Source of the DNA: Treponema sp. UBA1793
Lineage (GTDB): Bacteria; Spirochaetota; Spirochaetia; Treponematales; Treponemataceae
Length of the DNA stretch: 64,000 nt
Reading direction: 5' to 3'
Assembly: GCA_002314445.1 (NCBI GenBank)
Contig: DCFX01000055.1
Span: 1 to 64,000, forward strand
The position numbers and the translations under genes were made by a program. Shown one piece after another: positions 1 to 8,461 of this stretch (position 1 is its first letter; each line of letters starts with the position of its first letter). The notes under the pieces are model-generated. The model was not told the DNA's origin, ran no database searches, and worked only from the letters and a program-made list of their open reading frames with translations.

Positions 1-719
1 CGGTAAGCTTCAGGCACGAAAAAACTTGTTAAAATGACTGTTTTTTCGGCATGGGACAAAAATGGTGCCGCCGTTATGCATCCGGCAAAATCACCGTTCA
101 ATGCACGGCATACAAAACCGCTCTGGCTGACAGAATTGCCGTATTCAAACAGATGCTCCCATAATTGGGAAACAGCATCTTTGATTTCCTGCGGCCAATT
201 GCAGTCGGAATCAAGCACCCCTGCGGAATTTAGAATGATATCCCTGTCCTTAACAGGATCATATTCCTGAAATGTGAAGTCGTTGTGTACAAGATCTTCG
301 CTCTCTTCGGGCGTCCGATCAAGCCTTTCAAGTCCCCAGATTTCACGCAGACTGTTGTACCATCCGTCGATATATGAATGCATTTCCCGTCTGCGGAATA
401 AATGCCATAACTTTTCGACTTCAGGAAATTCTTTCAAAACACTTTTGAAATTTCTGAACACCCCCCTTCCGGAATGAAGCACATTCTGCAGTTCGTCATG
501 CGCCAGCGGCGAGTGAAGGCCGTTTACAAATTCCTCTCGCAATTTGAATCCGGCAGCAGAATCCCATTCGGGCAAAGCATAATAATTTTCTTCATCATCT
601 CTGACCGCAGATGCATCAGTAAGAGTATTGTCCGCCGCCCTGATCAGGAACTTTTGTTCCTGATTTTCGAGCGCGGACAGAATTGCATCTGCAAGTTCAT
701 CGGTCAGATTGAATGTCAT
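1..719 (-). CDS. UPF0158-like protein with possible acetyltransferase-like C-terminal part (3' end outside window)
   Basis: The frame is open from the ATG at 717-719 to the window edge (239 codons seen), so the C-terminus is missing. Residues 1 to about 120 resemble the small UPF0158 family, an uncharacterised group: an acidic start, then the stretch HSYIDGWYNSLREIWGLERL typical of that family. After about residue 135 the protein continues beyond the usual UPF0158 length. The last visible part (RALNGDFAGC ... ILTSFFVPEAYR) reads like the central strands of a GNAT acetyltransferase, where VPxxYR normally precedes the acetyl-CoA loop. That loop lies outside the window, so this is inference. The gene starts 9 nt after the clpP stop and probably shares its transcript; no clear ribosome binding site is visible. 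Confidence 0.6.
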   Translation of the reverse strand, partial: MTFNLTDELADAILSALENQEQKFLIRAADNTLTDASAVRDDEENYYALPEWDSAAGFKLREEFVNGLHSPLAHDELQNVLHSGRGVFRNFKSVLKEFPEVEKLWHLFRRREMHSYIDGWYNSLREIWGLERLDRTPEESEDLVHNDFTFQEYDPVKDRDIILNSAGVLDSDCNWPQEIKDAVSQLWEHLFEYGNSVSQSGFVCRALNGDFAGCITAAPFLSHAEKTVILTSFFVPEAY

Positions 720-728
720 ATACTTTTA

Positions 729-1343
729 TCAGGCGAGTTCGGCGCGCCTGTTGATTACGGAACTGATAAGGCCGTATTCTTTTGCCTCGTCCGCATCGAG
801 CCAGTGATCCCTGTCGGTATCTTTTGCTACTTGGTCTACGGGTTTTCCTGTCTCGTCTGCAATAATCTGATTAAGTTTTGTGTGAGTTTTTGCGAGTTCC
901 TTTGCGTGAATTTCAATATCCGTTGCGACACCTTTCATTCCGCTCATCGGCTGGTGGATGAGGTAGTGGCTGTTCGGCAGGCCGACCCTGCGTTCTTTTG
1001 GAACCGCAAGCAGAACAAGAGCTGCTGCACTTGCAATAAGTCCCATTCCAATAAGTATTACCGGCGCTTTGATGAAACGGATCATGTCAAAAATGGCAAA
1101 ACCCGCGTCGACATCACCACCGGGGGAGTCTATGTACATGTAGATAGTTTTGCTGTCGCTGTCGGCTTCAAGTACAAGCAGCTGACGTACAATTTTATCT
1201 GCAAGGTCTTTATTGATTTCTCCGGAAAGAATTATCTGACGTGTTTTAAGGAATTTCTCAGTGAGAGGATCCGGCATTTCCGGCATTTTTTTCTTTTCAT
1301 CCTCTTCATCATCGCAGCAAGGTGATTGATACATGTTTTTCAT
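729..1343 (-). CDS. clpP: ATP-dependent Clp protease proteolytic subunit ClpP
   Basis: Serine protease subunit that forms the double-ring chamber of the Clp protease and degrades proteins unfolded by ClpA/ClpC/ClpX; cytoplasmic. The 204-residue protein has the family order: SPGG oxyanion motif at 73-76, nucleophile Ser105 in GLIASAAA, His130 in LIHQP, and Asp179 in TDRDHWLDADEA. The serine motif differs from the usual AASMGA form, as in many second ClpP paralogues. An N-terminal extension of about 25 residues is unusual: CC followed by an acidic then lysine-rich run. The start is supported by GGAG 5 nt upstream and by a promoter at 1379-1407. No clpX lies next to it here. Confidence 0.93.
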   Translation of the reverse strand: MKNMYQSPCCDDEEDEKKKMPEMPDPLTEKFLKTRQIILSGEINKDLADKIVRQLLVLEADSDSKTIYMYIDSPGGDVDAGFAIFDMIRFIKAPVILIGMGLIASAAALVLLAVPKERRVGLPNSHYLIHQPMSGMKGVATDIEIHAKELAKTHTKLNQIIADETGKPVDQVAKDTDRDHWLDADEAKEYGLISSVINRRAELA

Positions 1344-1378
1344 TTATACTCCATAAAAAAATGACAATACTATACTAT

Positions 1379-1407
1379 ATAATACTAAAAGAAAGGCTGC
1401 TTAGCAA
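1379..1407 (-). promoter_or_regulatory. Sigma70-type promoter of clpP
   Basis: Reading the minus strand, TTGCTA (1402-1407) and TATTAT (1379-1384) are separated by exactly 17 nt. Transcription would start near 1372, leaving a leader of about 30 nt that contains the GGAG site. Confidence 0.6.
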
Positions 1408-1427
1408 GGCGAAATCATGCGGACAGC

Positions 1428-2336
1428 CTACAGCCCTTTTTCCTTTGCTTCGTTCCAGAGCAGCTCTTCTTCAGTAAGGTGATTTTTGTCCATCGGAACA
1501 CCTTTATCGTTCATGTGCTGCTCAACATAGGTAAAACGGCGGTAAAATTTACGGTTCACGCGGTCCATTGCAGTTTCCGGATCGATTCCGAGGTGGCGCA
1601 TATAGTTGATGACTGCAAACAACAAGTCACCGAACTCTTCCTCAAGATGGAGCTGGGCTGTATCAGCTTCTGCGGATGAATGCTCCGACAGCGGCGCGGC
1701 AGGAACGGATTCTGCTGTGTGCACAGCCTGACCGTGAAGTATGGCATTAAGGTCATCTTCTGCCTGCTCGGTTTCGTGCAGCTCCTCATACACTGCAGCC
1801 CTCACCGGTTCCATTGTCTGCCAGTCAAAGCCGAGTTTTGCAGCTTTCTTCTGCATTTTATATGCACGGAGCAGCGGCGGAAATCCTCCCGGAACTTCGT
1901 CAAGAATCGTTTTTTCTGATTTACGACCTTCTATTGTTTCTTTTATGGTATCCCATTGATTGATTACCTGCCCGCTTGTTTTTACTTCACCTTTCATACA
2001 GGAGCTGCCGTCGCTTTGTGGAAACACATGGGGGTGCCTGCGGATGAGTTTATCGGAAAGGTCGTTGAGTACGTCGGCGACGGTGAAGTCACCGTTCTGC
2101 TCGAACATATATGCTATCAGCGACGCATTGAGCATAACGTCACCAAGTTCCTCTTTTGCATGGGGAGGATCGGACGTCGTAATTGCATCGACTGCTTCAA
2201 ACGTTTCTTCGATTAAATCCCGGCGCATGGAAAGCGGTGTCTGTTCCCTGTCCCACGGACATCCGCCCGGAGCTCTGAGTGTTCCGATTATTTCGTAGAG
2301 CCGTCTGTACGCATCGACTGTTTCTGTTGTATTCAT
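1428..2336 (-). CDS. mazG: Nucleoside triphosphate pyrophosphohydrolase MazG
   Basis: Hydrolyses NTPs/dNTPs to NMP plus pyrophosphate, a house-cleaning and stress-related function. The 302-residue protein has two MazG folds. The N-terminal one runs from GGCPWDREQT (about residue 25) through the metal-binding EETFEAVD and EELGDVML helices and ends in RRHPHVF. The second carries EEEFGDLLF followed by NRKFYRRF. The open frame extends 18 codons further upstream, but the ATG at 2334-2336 begins the conserved part (MNTTETVDAYRRLYEII) and has AGGA about 10 nt before it. A linker insertion of about 40 residues rich in Ala/Ser/Glu lies between the domains. It follows pth by 72 nt on the same strand. 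Confidence 0.9.
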   Translation of the reverse strand: MNTTETVDAYRRLYEIIGTLRAPGGCPWDREQTPLSMRRDLIEETFEAVDAITTSDPPHAKEELGDVMLNASLIAYMFEQNGDFTVADVLNDLSDKLIRRHPHVFPQSDGSSCMKGEVKTSGQVINQWDTIKETIEGRKSEKTILDEVPGGFPPLLRAYKMQKKAAKLGFDWQTMEPVRAAVYEELHETEQAEDDLNAILHGQAVHTAESVPAAPLSEHSSAEADTAQLHLEEEFGDLLFAVINYMRHLGIDPETAMDRVNRKFYRRFTYVEQHMNDKGVPMDKNHLTEEELLWNEAKEKGL

Positions 2337-2408
2337 CTGCCTGTTATCCTTTATACGATGCATTGCCGGGTTTGCAGCCTGTCGATGCAAAAATTTTACA
2401 GCTGCTGC

Positions 2409-3065
2409 TTAATCTGCGGACAGTTTCTTTTTTCCCCATTCGGGAATAAGCCTTGCCGGATCTTGTAAAATCAGAACCTTTGCAAGAAGCTGTGCCGTCT
2501 GCGGAAAAACCTGACTCATCGTAATTTTTTCGTCCTGCGTGAAAGGGGCAAGAACGTAATCCGCAATCTCGCTGTTATCCGGGCGTCCGATACCGAAGCG
2601 CAGACGCCAGAAATCGGCGGTATTGAGTACCGTTTTCGTTGAGCGCAGCCCGTTATGGCCGCCAAGACCGCCTGACCATTTCAGGCTTACCGTTCCGAGC
2701 GGGAGTTCAAGTTCATCGTGCACGACCAGGATATTTTCCGGTTTCAGCTTGTAAAAATTGACAAGTTCAATGATACTGTCGCCCGACAGATTCATATATG
2801 TTTCCGGTCTCAGAAAGAAAAATTTATCCGGTGCAGTTTTGGGGAGCTGTATGACGGCTCTGTCTTTTGCTGTATACAGATTATATGCATGAACCCACTC
2901 TGCGAACTGCTCTGCTGCAACTGCAGCGAACTTTCCCTTGAACTTAGACTGCCATGAAAATTTTTCAGCAAAGGGCAGCGAGTCTGAAAACTGCCAGGCG
3001 GTATTGTGCCTGGTCTGTTCGTATTCACGTCCGTAATTACCAAGAAAAACGACAAGCTGAATCAT
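2409..3065 (-). CDS. pth: Peptidyl-tRNA hydrolase Pth
   Basis: Releases tRNA from prematurely terminated peptidyl-tRNA so that it can be reused; cytoplasmic and normally essential. The 218-residue protein shows FLGNYGREYEQTRHN with the catalytic His20, then RPETYMNLSG, then VVHDELELPLG with the family's functional Asp, then GGLGGHNGLRS. The end of the family signature (RFGIGRP) is also present. Compared with the usual length of about 190, there is an insertion of about 25 residues after the first motif (residues about 30-75). The ATG has no Shine-Dalgarno sequence; instead a TGnTATACT extended -10 box ends 7 nt before it, so the message is probably leaderless. Confidence 0.93.
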   Translation of the reverse strand: MIQLVVFLGNYGREYEQTRHNTAWQFSDSLPFAEKFSWQSKFKGKFAAVAAEQFAEWVHAYNLYTAKDRAVIQLPKTAPDKFFFLRPETYMNLSGDSIIELVNFYKLKPENILVVHDELELPLGTVSLKWSGGLGGHNGLRSTKTVLNTADFWRLRFGIGRPDNSEIADYVLAPFTQDEKITMSQVFPQTAQLLAKVLILQDPARLIPEWGKKKLSAD

Positions 3066-3081
3066 GTAAAAAAGTATACCA
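3066..3081 (-). promoter_or_regulatory. Extended -10 promoter directing a leaderless pth transcript
   Basis: On the minus strand TG-G-TATACT occupies 3081-3073 and is followed by seven bases and then the ATG at 3065. The expected start point falls on or next to the A of the start codon. No -35 box of quality is seen. Confidence 0.55.
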
Positions 3082-3149
3082 CAAAAATAAGGATTTATAC
3101 ACTTATTCCGGGAGTTTTTATGTATGAGTTTATGCTGCCGGAATAAGTA

Positions 3150-3744
3150 TTACTTTCTCGTAAAACGAAAATCACAGATTGTTCCGTTTTCTGCTTTGAG
3201 ACCTTATCGCATTTTCTTTTTCCAGCCTCTTATATTTTTGGGAAAAGAACCTGCTTCCTACTATATGCAGTATCCATCCGGGATATTGCTGTAATTCATG
3301 TTTTATCGAATCATCAATCATTCTGCCGATTTCATTTGTTGTTCTTCCTCTCTCTTTTTGAACTTTATAAAATGCCAGTACCATTGCAGCGTTTTCGATG
3401 TCTTCTGTTCTGGGATTTTCATCTCCACCGATATATGGAATGGCAGGTATAAGGAGATCGAATTGTGCACTTGTTTCAGCGATGATTTGCTGTATTTCGG
3501 TATCCTGATAATACTTTCGCAATGCAGGTTTAAATATATCCTCTTTTTTTGAAAGCTCTTTTTTCAATAACTTTTCTTTCTGTACATAATATGCAGGGGT
3601 AAGCAGTTTTTTTCCGCACCCGCTGCATTCTGCACATATACCGCTGCATGCGTTTTTCTTTTTTGCGGAATTAATAATCAACAGGGTAATACCGGCGATG
3701 ATTGTGGCGGAGACAGCAGATGTAATAATAATGTTCTTTTTCAT
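3150..3744 (-). pseudogene. Membrane-anchored ATC-hydrolase-like protein, internally deleted and frameshifted
   Basis: The open frame (3172-3744, 190 codons) begins with an N-terminal membrane anchor (residues 5-27) and a Cys-rich stretch (CSGICAECSGC). Its body resembles L-2-amino-thiazoline-4-carboxylic acid hydrolase-like proteins: DLLIPAIPYIGGDENPRTEDIENAAMVLAFYK, and a GSRFFSQKYKRLEKE...SQSRKR segment. In that family a C-terminal half of about 80-90 residues should follow and end in CDFR(F/Y)+(K/R). Here the frame stops at once, but one base away the minus strand reads CDFRFTRK and then TAA (3150-3176). This is best explained by deletion of the catalytic C-terminal half with loss of frame. 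The family comparison is from memory, so the assignment is moderate. The truncated N-terminal protein may still be made. Confidence 0.55.
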
Positions 3745-3783
3745 ATGGTTATTCTGTTCTGAGAGAATCCTTTATATATACTA

Positions 3784-3827
3784 AGGACTTCAATTATGCA
3801 TCACGAACGATGTGTGATTGAAGTCCT
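3784..3827. repeat. Long hairpin downstream of the lipoprotein gene
   Basis: AGGACTTCAAT at 3784 pairs perfectly with ATTGAAGTCCT ending at 3827, and the pairing continues inward with G-U pairs to a 6-nt loop. It lies 38-82 nt past the stop of the 3866-4858 gene. No T-run follows on either strand, so it may stabilise or process the transcript rather than act as a classic terminator. Confidence 0.5.
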
Positions 3828-3865
3828 GAATCTAAGAGCGCATTAAAGTGCAGGTATAGCTGAAT

Positions 3866-4858
3866 TTATTTTTCTGTCTGCTTCTTGAGTTTTTCTGCCT
3901 GTGCAATTTCATAATTGATATTGTTCAATGCCGTCATAGCATCTTTTTCGCCGAAAGTATTTACAAGAGTTTCCATTAAGTCTCTTGCGTCATATAATTT
4001 TCCCTGCGCCTGCATGAGTTTTGCAGCATTATATCCGGCAACAAAAGAATTTTTCTCTTTATAAATCGACAGGAATTTAGCTTCGCTTTGTACAATCAAT
4101 CCATTTTTTGTCATTTCATCGGCGATTTTCATATCAGGATCTTTTGTTTTGTCAGATTTCAGGGCAATATACACGCGTTCTTCATACGGTTGCAGTTCCC
4201 TCAGAATCTGTTCGCTTAACAGTTCAATATCTGTACGGATGACGTCGAAGTCTTTCGGCAGTCTGTAAGTATCTTTCATTTCCTGTGAAAGATTTCTCAG
4301 ATTAGTCGATTTATATGCAATGACCTGATTCGTTTTTGAATCGATTATCTGATAGGTAATAGAGACTCTGACTGATTTCTGGTAATAATATATCGTATAC
4401 TTATTTCCGTCGGAATCTGTTTCACTTCTTCTTGTTGATTCTAAGCTTGAGCTGAAATCTGTAATTTTTCCTGTTAAATATACATCTGCAGGAACCTGAG
4501 TTCCGTTTTTTAAAGCCGCCTGCACCGCCGAAGCATTGACGAGCTGGAAGTACGGTGACGTTGAAAGTCTCTGTGCCAGCTGGTCGGTCAGATAATTTGC
4601 CGTTCTGATTTCTTCCGGATTATCACTTGGCCGCATATCGAAAAAACGATTAATATCGATGATTATGGTAGTTCCGCCATTGCTGTTTCCTGTATCCTCT
4701 TTTGCTGTGGAAATACGGAAAGGAAGCACAGAAATTGATTTTGCGCCGTGCAGGTCGAGTTCTGCAGGACGTGTTACCGTAACGGGAACAGTTGTTGCAC
4801 AACCAGCCACCAGAATCAAAAGCAGCGGGAGCGAAAGAAATAAAAATAGTTTCTTCAT
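3866..4858 (-). CDS. Lipoprotein with CsgG/LpoB-like domain and helical C-terminus
   Basis: The 330-residue protein begins with a lipoprotein signal peptide and the lipobox LVAGC (Cys20). Residues 35 to about 200 have the flavour of the CsgG/LpoB-type periplasmic lipoprotein fold: AKSISVLPF, then NYLTDQLAQRLSTSPYFQLV, then DVYLTGKITDFSSSLE and strand-rich VRVSITYQIID. That fold is used by outer-membrane assembly and secretion accessory proteins. The last 100 residues are helical and TPR-like (NAAKLMQAQGKLYDARDLMETL). The exact role is unknown. The start is set by AAGGAG about 8 nt upstream. It stands alone, with a hairpin downstream. Confidence 0.7.
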   Translation of the reverse strand: MKKLFLFLSLPLLLILVAGCATTVPVTVTRPAELDLHGAKSISVLPFRISTAKEDTGNSNGGTTIIIDINRFFDMRPSDNPEEIRTANYLTDQLAQRLSTSPYFQLVNASAVQAALKNGTQVPADVYLTGKITDFSSSLESTRRSETDSDGNKYTIYYYQKSVRVSITYQIIDSKTNQVIAYKSTNLRNLSQEMKDTYRLPKDFDVIRTDIELLSEQILRELQPYEERVYIALKSDKTKDPDMKIADEMTKNGLIVQSEAKFLSIYKEKNSFVAGYNAAKLMQAQGKLYDARDLMETLVNTFGEKDAMTALNNINYEIAQAEKLKKQTEK

Positions 4859-4990
4859 AAAATCTCCTTTATATTAATTTAAATACTAATATATTTACTG
4901 CTTTCTGTAAACAGGAGCAAAAAACGGTTTTACGGTAATGCTTTTGCCCTTAAGGAGATGCATGATATTTGATGTATATCGCTCCGCCCG

Positions 4991-6271
4991 CTATTCCAGC
5001 GCCTGCTTCAGGTCTCCGATTATATCGTCTATATATTCCGTTCCGATTGACAGCCTGATTGTATTCGGCTTTATGCCTGACTGGTTCAGCTCTTCAGGGG
5101 TCATCTGTGAATGGGTTGTCGAGCCGGGATGGATTGCGAGTGATTTTACATCGGCAACGTTTGCAAGCAGTGAAAAGAGTCTTAGTTTGTCTACGACTTC
5201 ACGGGCACGTTTGTCGTCACCCTTTACTTCAAACGTAAAGATTGAACCTGCTCCGTCGGGAAAATATCGTTTATAAAGTGAATGGCTCGGATTGGCCGGC
5301 AGTGACGGGTGGTTTACGTGTTCGACTCCGGGATGATGCGCAAGAAAATCCACAACTTTGAGGGCATTCGACACATGCCGTTCGACACGGAGGGAGAGAG
5401 TCTCCAGCCCCTGCAGGAAAAGAAAACTGTTTACGGGACTTAAGGCCGCGCCTGTGTCCCGGAGCAGGGTTGTACGTATTTTGATGATATACGCTGATTT
5501 TCCGGCAGCTTTCGTAAATACAAGCCCATGATATGCAGGATTCGGCTTTGCCAATCCCGGAAATTTATCTGCATACGCATCCCACGGAAACGTGCCGCCG
5601 TCTACAATAAGGCCTCCTATAGAAGTGCCGTGCCCGCCGATGAACTTTGTTGCGGAATGAACGACTATGTCGGCTCCATGTTCGACAGGGCGGAGCAGGT
5701 ACGGAGTTGCGAACGTGTTGTCTATAATGACAGGAATGCCGTGTTTATGCGCAATTGCAGATACAGCTTCAATATCTATAATCGATGAGTCGGGATTACC
5801 AAGCGTTTCAAAATAGACAGCTTTTGTATTTGGTTGAATTGCCTTTTCAAAGTTCTCAGGATTACTGCCGTCTACAAATGTCGTTTCGACACCGAAATTT
5901 TTCAGTGTATTGGAAAAAAATTCGAACGTGCCCCCGTACAGCGTCGATGCGGAAACAATATGATCGCCTGCCGCTGTGATGTTCTGGACTGCATAGGCAA
6001 CAGCCGCAGCTCCTGATGAAACAGCGAGCGCTCCCGCTCCGCCTTCCAGCGCATTAATGCGTGCTTCAAGCACATCGTTCGTGGGATTGCCAAGGCGTGA
6101 ATAAATCTGTCCGCCCTCCGCCAGTCCGAAACGGGCTGCAGCCTGTGCGCTGTCCTTGAATACGTACGATGATGTCTGGTAAATCGGAACTGCGCGTGCG
6201 CCTGTCGCTGAGTCGGGAATTTCCTGTCCTGCATGAACCTGCAGTGTTTCAAAATGATATTTTGCTGCCAT
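4991..6271 (-). CDS. metY: O-acetylhomoserine sulfhydrylase
   Basis: PLP enzyme of the Cys/Met metabolism family that joins O-acetylhomoserine with sulfide (or methanethiol) to give homocysteine (or methionine). Its 426 residues match the usual length. Visible are the N-terminal ETLQVHAGQ, the PLP phosphate loop SSGAAAVAYA (85-94), NTFATPYLLRP (185-195), and the Schiff-base Lys209 in VVHSATKFIGGHGTSIGG, followed by the C-terminal SIGTEYIDDIIGDLKQAL. The ATG has a perfect GGAGGT 6 nt upstream. It is monocistronic, with its own promoter (6331-6359) and an inverted repeat at the expected start point. No metA or metX is adjacent. Confidence 0.93.
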   Translation of the reverse strand: MAAKYHFETLQVHAGQEIPDSATGARAVPIYQTSSYVFKDSAQAAARFGLAEGGQIYSRLGNPTNDVLEARINALEGGAGALAVSSGAAAVAYAVQNITAAGDHIVSASTLYGGTFEFFSNTLKNFGVETTFVDGSNPENFEKAIQPNTKAVYFETLGNPDSSIIDIEAVSAIAHKHGIPVIIDNTFATPYLLRPVEHGADIVVHSATKFIGGHGTSIGGLIVDGGTFPWDAYADKFPGLAKPNPAYHGLVFTKAAGKSAYIIKIRTTLLRDTGAALSPVNSFLFLQGLETLSLRVERHVSNALKVVDFLAHHPGVEHVNHPSLPANPSHSLYKRYFPDGAGSIFTFEVKGDDKRAREVVDKLRLFSLLANVADVKSLAIHPGSTTHSQMTPEELNQSGIKPNTIRLSIGTEYIDDIIGDLKQALE

Positions 6272-6299
6272 AGAGTGACCTCCGTAAGCGGGATGTATA

Positions 6300-6324
6300 A
6301 TTACTTAGTGTTTTAGTAAGTAAT
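6300..6324. promoter_or_regulatory. Possible operator of metY (inverted repeat)
   Basis: TTACTTA (6301-6307) and TAAGTAA (6317-6323) form an inverted repeat with a 9-nt spacer, placed right at the expected metY transcription start. Related TTAGT/ACTAA words recur at 6350-6355 and 6366-6371, flanking the -35 box. The pattern suggests a repressor site; the regulator is unknown. Confidence 0.45.
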
Positions 6325-6330
6325 ATAGAA

Positions 6331-6359
6331 TGTATACGTTAAATAAACTACTAAGTCAA
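6331..6359 (-). promoter_or_regulatory. Sigma70-type promoter of metY
   Basis: On the minus strand TTGACT (6354-6359), 17 nt, then TATACA (6331-6336). This is close to consensus and lies about 60 nt before the ATG. Confidence 0.75.
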
Positions 6360-6382
6360 TAGGTTTTTAGTAATTTCTGCAT

Positions 6383-6410
6383 AAAAAAACAGGTCCGTTT
6401 TGGGACCTGT
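6383..6410 (-). terminator. Rho-independent terminator of the arsR-zntA operon
   Basis: ACAGGTCC (6389-6396) pairs with GGACCTGT ending at 6410 across a short loop. On the minus strand the hairpin is followed by a run of seven T, 22 nt past the stop of the P-type ATPase gene. Confidence 0.85.
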
Positions 6411-6431
6411 CTGATATGGAGAAATGCTTTT

Positions 6432-8420
6432 TTACAACGTTTTTTTTCTGTACAGCATTATGCGCATGGCATTTGCCACAGCAAGAAGCGCGACTCCTGT
6501 GTCACCGAATACCGCAGCCCACATATCTGCAATTCCGAGCGCACCTAAAACCATGATGCCGAGTTTTATCGCAAGTGAGAAAAAGATATTCTGCTTTACA
6601 ATTCGTATCGTGCGGCGTGAAATTCTGATGGCATCTGCTATCTTTGCAGGTTCATCAGTCATAATGACGACGTCTGCCGACTCTATTGCAGCATCGGAAC
6701 CGAGGCCACCCATTGCAATTCCCGTGTCAGCACGTGCAAGAACCGGCGCGTCGTTTATGCCGTCGCCTGCGAAAAGAAGTGTCCCTCGTTTTTTGGAAGT
6801 GGTGTCTCCGCCGAGTTCGGAAATAAGCACTTCTACTTTATCCACTTTGCCGCCTGGCAGCAGCTGTGCGAACACCGTATCAATACCGATTTGCCGGGCC
6901 ACACCGTCTGCTGTCTCTTTATTATCACCTGTAAGCATGACAAGCTTTTTGACGCCGAGAGAACGCAGCTGCGACATAGCTTCGGCTGCATGTTCTTTTG
7001 TCTGATCCGCTATGACGATATGGCCTGCGTAAACACCGTCGACTGCGACGTGTATGATTGTACCGGAATCGTTTTCCGGGCAGGGCGTATATCCTTCGAT
7101 ATTGTTTGATTCCATAAGCTTCATGTTGCCTGCAAGTATGTTCCGGCTGTTAAGATTGACGCGGATTCCCTGTCCGCTTATCTCTTCCGCGTCTGTTACT
7201 TTCGCAAGGCTGCAGCAGGGGCCTGAATGCACAGCCCTGATTGAGCGGGATATCGGGTGGTTTGAATATGTTTCCGCATGAGCTGCTATTGCAATAAGCT
7301 CGTCCGCCGGAATCCGGGATTCATCTGCCGGATGGACGGCCGTGACGACGAAAACGCCTTTTGTCAGTGTACCTGTTTTGTCGAATACCGCAGTCTTTGT
7401 TCGTGCAAGTGTTTCGATGCTTTCGCTGCCTTTAATAAGTATGCCGTTCCTGCCTGCTGTCCCGATACCGCTGAAGAAGCTGAGTGGGACGGAGATAACA
7501 AGAGCGCAGGGACATGATACGACAAGGAATATGAGCGCACGGTATACCCATGTATGCGGGTCATGTGTTATAAGCGACGGCACAACAGCCAGAAGAATGG
7601 CTGCGGCGCATACTGCGGGCGTATAAAAACGCGAAAAGCGTGTAATGAACTTTTCCGATTTAGCCTTTTTTTCTGACGCATTTTCTACAAGCGCAATGAT
7701 GCGCGCTGCTGCCGATTCGCCGGCAATTTTTGTTGTCTGTATTTCGATGACGCTGTCGGTATTGATTGAACCTGCCATAACGCTGCTGCCGGTAAAGACT
7801 TTAACCGGAACAGATTCTCCTGTAAGCGCCGAGGTGTCCAGAAATGTTTTTCCTGATGTGACTATACCGTCAACAGGAATGCGTTCACCCGGTTTTACGA
7901 CTATCGTCTCGCCAATCTGCACTGAAGCAGGATTGACTTCCGTTGTTTTTCCGTCGCGCTTTACATATGCTTTGTCGGGCCTTATTTCCATGAGCGCCTT
8001 TATTGATTTGCGCGATTTGCCGACTGCTTTGTCCTCGAAGTATTCTCCAATCTGATAGAGAAGCATAACTGCGACAGCCTCGGGATACTGCCCGACGGCG
8101 ACAGCACCAAGCGATGCGATTGTCATGAGAAAAGTTTCGTCGAATACTTTACCTTTGAGCAGGTTGCGGACAGCTCCGATTACAACGTTTTTTCCGCATA
8201 TAATATACGAAAAAAGATAGAGCAGCATGGGGAGCAGTTCATCAGCCTTTGCGAAGTTCCCGAGCGATATGCCTGCTCTTGAAAAAATATGCAGATGTTC
8301 AGCTGCCTCTGCCACGGCAAACAGTACAGCTGCAATAATAATCTGTCTGATACCTGTTTCGTTTTCCTCTTCTTCTGTTTCCTGTGCGCAGCATTCGCAT
8401 GCGACTTTTTCGTTTTCCAT
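6432..8420 (-). CDS. zntA: Heavy-metal (Zn/Cd/Pb) translocating P1B-type ATPase
   Basis: Inner-membrane ATPase that exports divalent soft metals. From the ATG at 8418-8420 (GAGG 7 nt upstream) it is 662 residues; the open frame extends 13 codons further, but without a better start. Motifs in order: TGES in the actuator domain, CPC ion-binding motif (SCPCALVIS, about residue 304) in the metal channel, phosphorylated Asp in DKTGTLTKG (about 347), HP dipeptide in SNHPIS, and GDGINDAPVLARAD. The classical N-terminal CXXC heavy-metal domain is missing; only a short Cys-rich peptide (CECC) precedes the first helix. The upstream ArsR-type repressor and its operator indicate metal-inducible expression. 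Cd/Zn/Pb specificity is inferred from CPC and context. Confidence 0.9.
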   Translation of the reverse strand: MENEKVACECCAQETEEEENETGIRQIIIAAVLFAVAEAAEHLHIFSRAGISLGNFAKADELLPMLLYLFSYIICGKNVVIGAVRNLLKGKVFDETFLMTIASLGAVAVGQYPEAVAVMLLYQIGEYFEDKAVGKSRKSIKALMEIRPDKAYVKRDGKTTEVNPASVQIGETIVVKPGERIPVDGIVTSGKTFLDTSALTGESVPVKVFTGSSVMAGSINTDSVIEIQTTKIAGESAAARIIALVENASEKKAKSEKFITRFSRFYTPAVCAAAILLAVVPSLITHDPHTWVYRALIFLVVSCPCALVISVPLSFFSGIGTAGRNGILIKGSESIETLARTKTAVFDKTGTLTKGVFVVTAVHPADESRIPADELIAIAAHAETYSNHPISRSIRAVHSGPCCSLAKVTDAEEISGQGIRVNLNSRNILAGNMKLMESNNIEGYTPCPENDSGTIIHVAVDGVYAGHIVIADQTKEHAAEAMSQLRSLGVKKLVMLTGDNKETADGVARQIGIDTVFAQLLPGGKVDKVEVLISELGGDTTSKKRGTLLFAGDGINDAPVLARADTGIAMGGLGSDAAIESADVVIMTDEPAKIADAIRISRRTIRIVKQNIFFSLAIKLGIMVLGALGIADMWAAVFGDTGVALLAVANAMRIMLYRKKTL

Positions 8421-8461
8421 AAAGTACCTCATGTATGTGTAAAATAGTATGCAGGGCAAGC

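Noticed and set aside
474..1325. Plus-strand open frame of 283 codons across clpP
   Set aside because: It is the antisense of clpP and the UPF0158-like gene, which have clear family motifs; no ribosome site or family match.
3784..3827. Rho-independent terminator for the lipoprotein gene
   Set aside because: The hairpin is strong but no T-run follows on either strand, so it is listed only as a hairpin.
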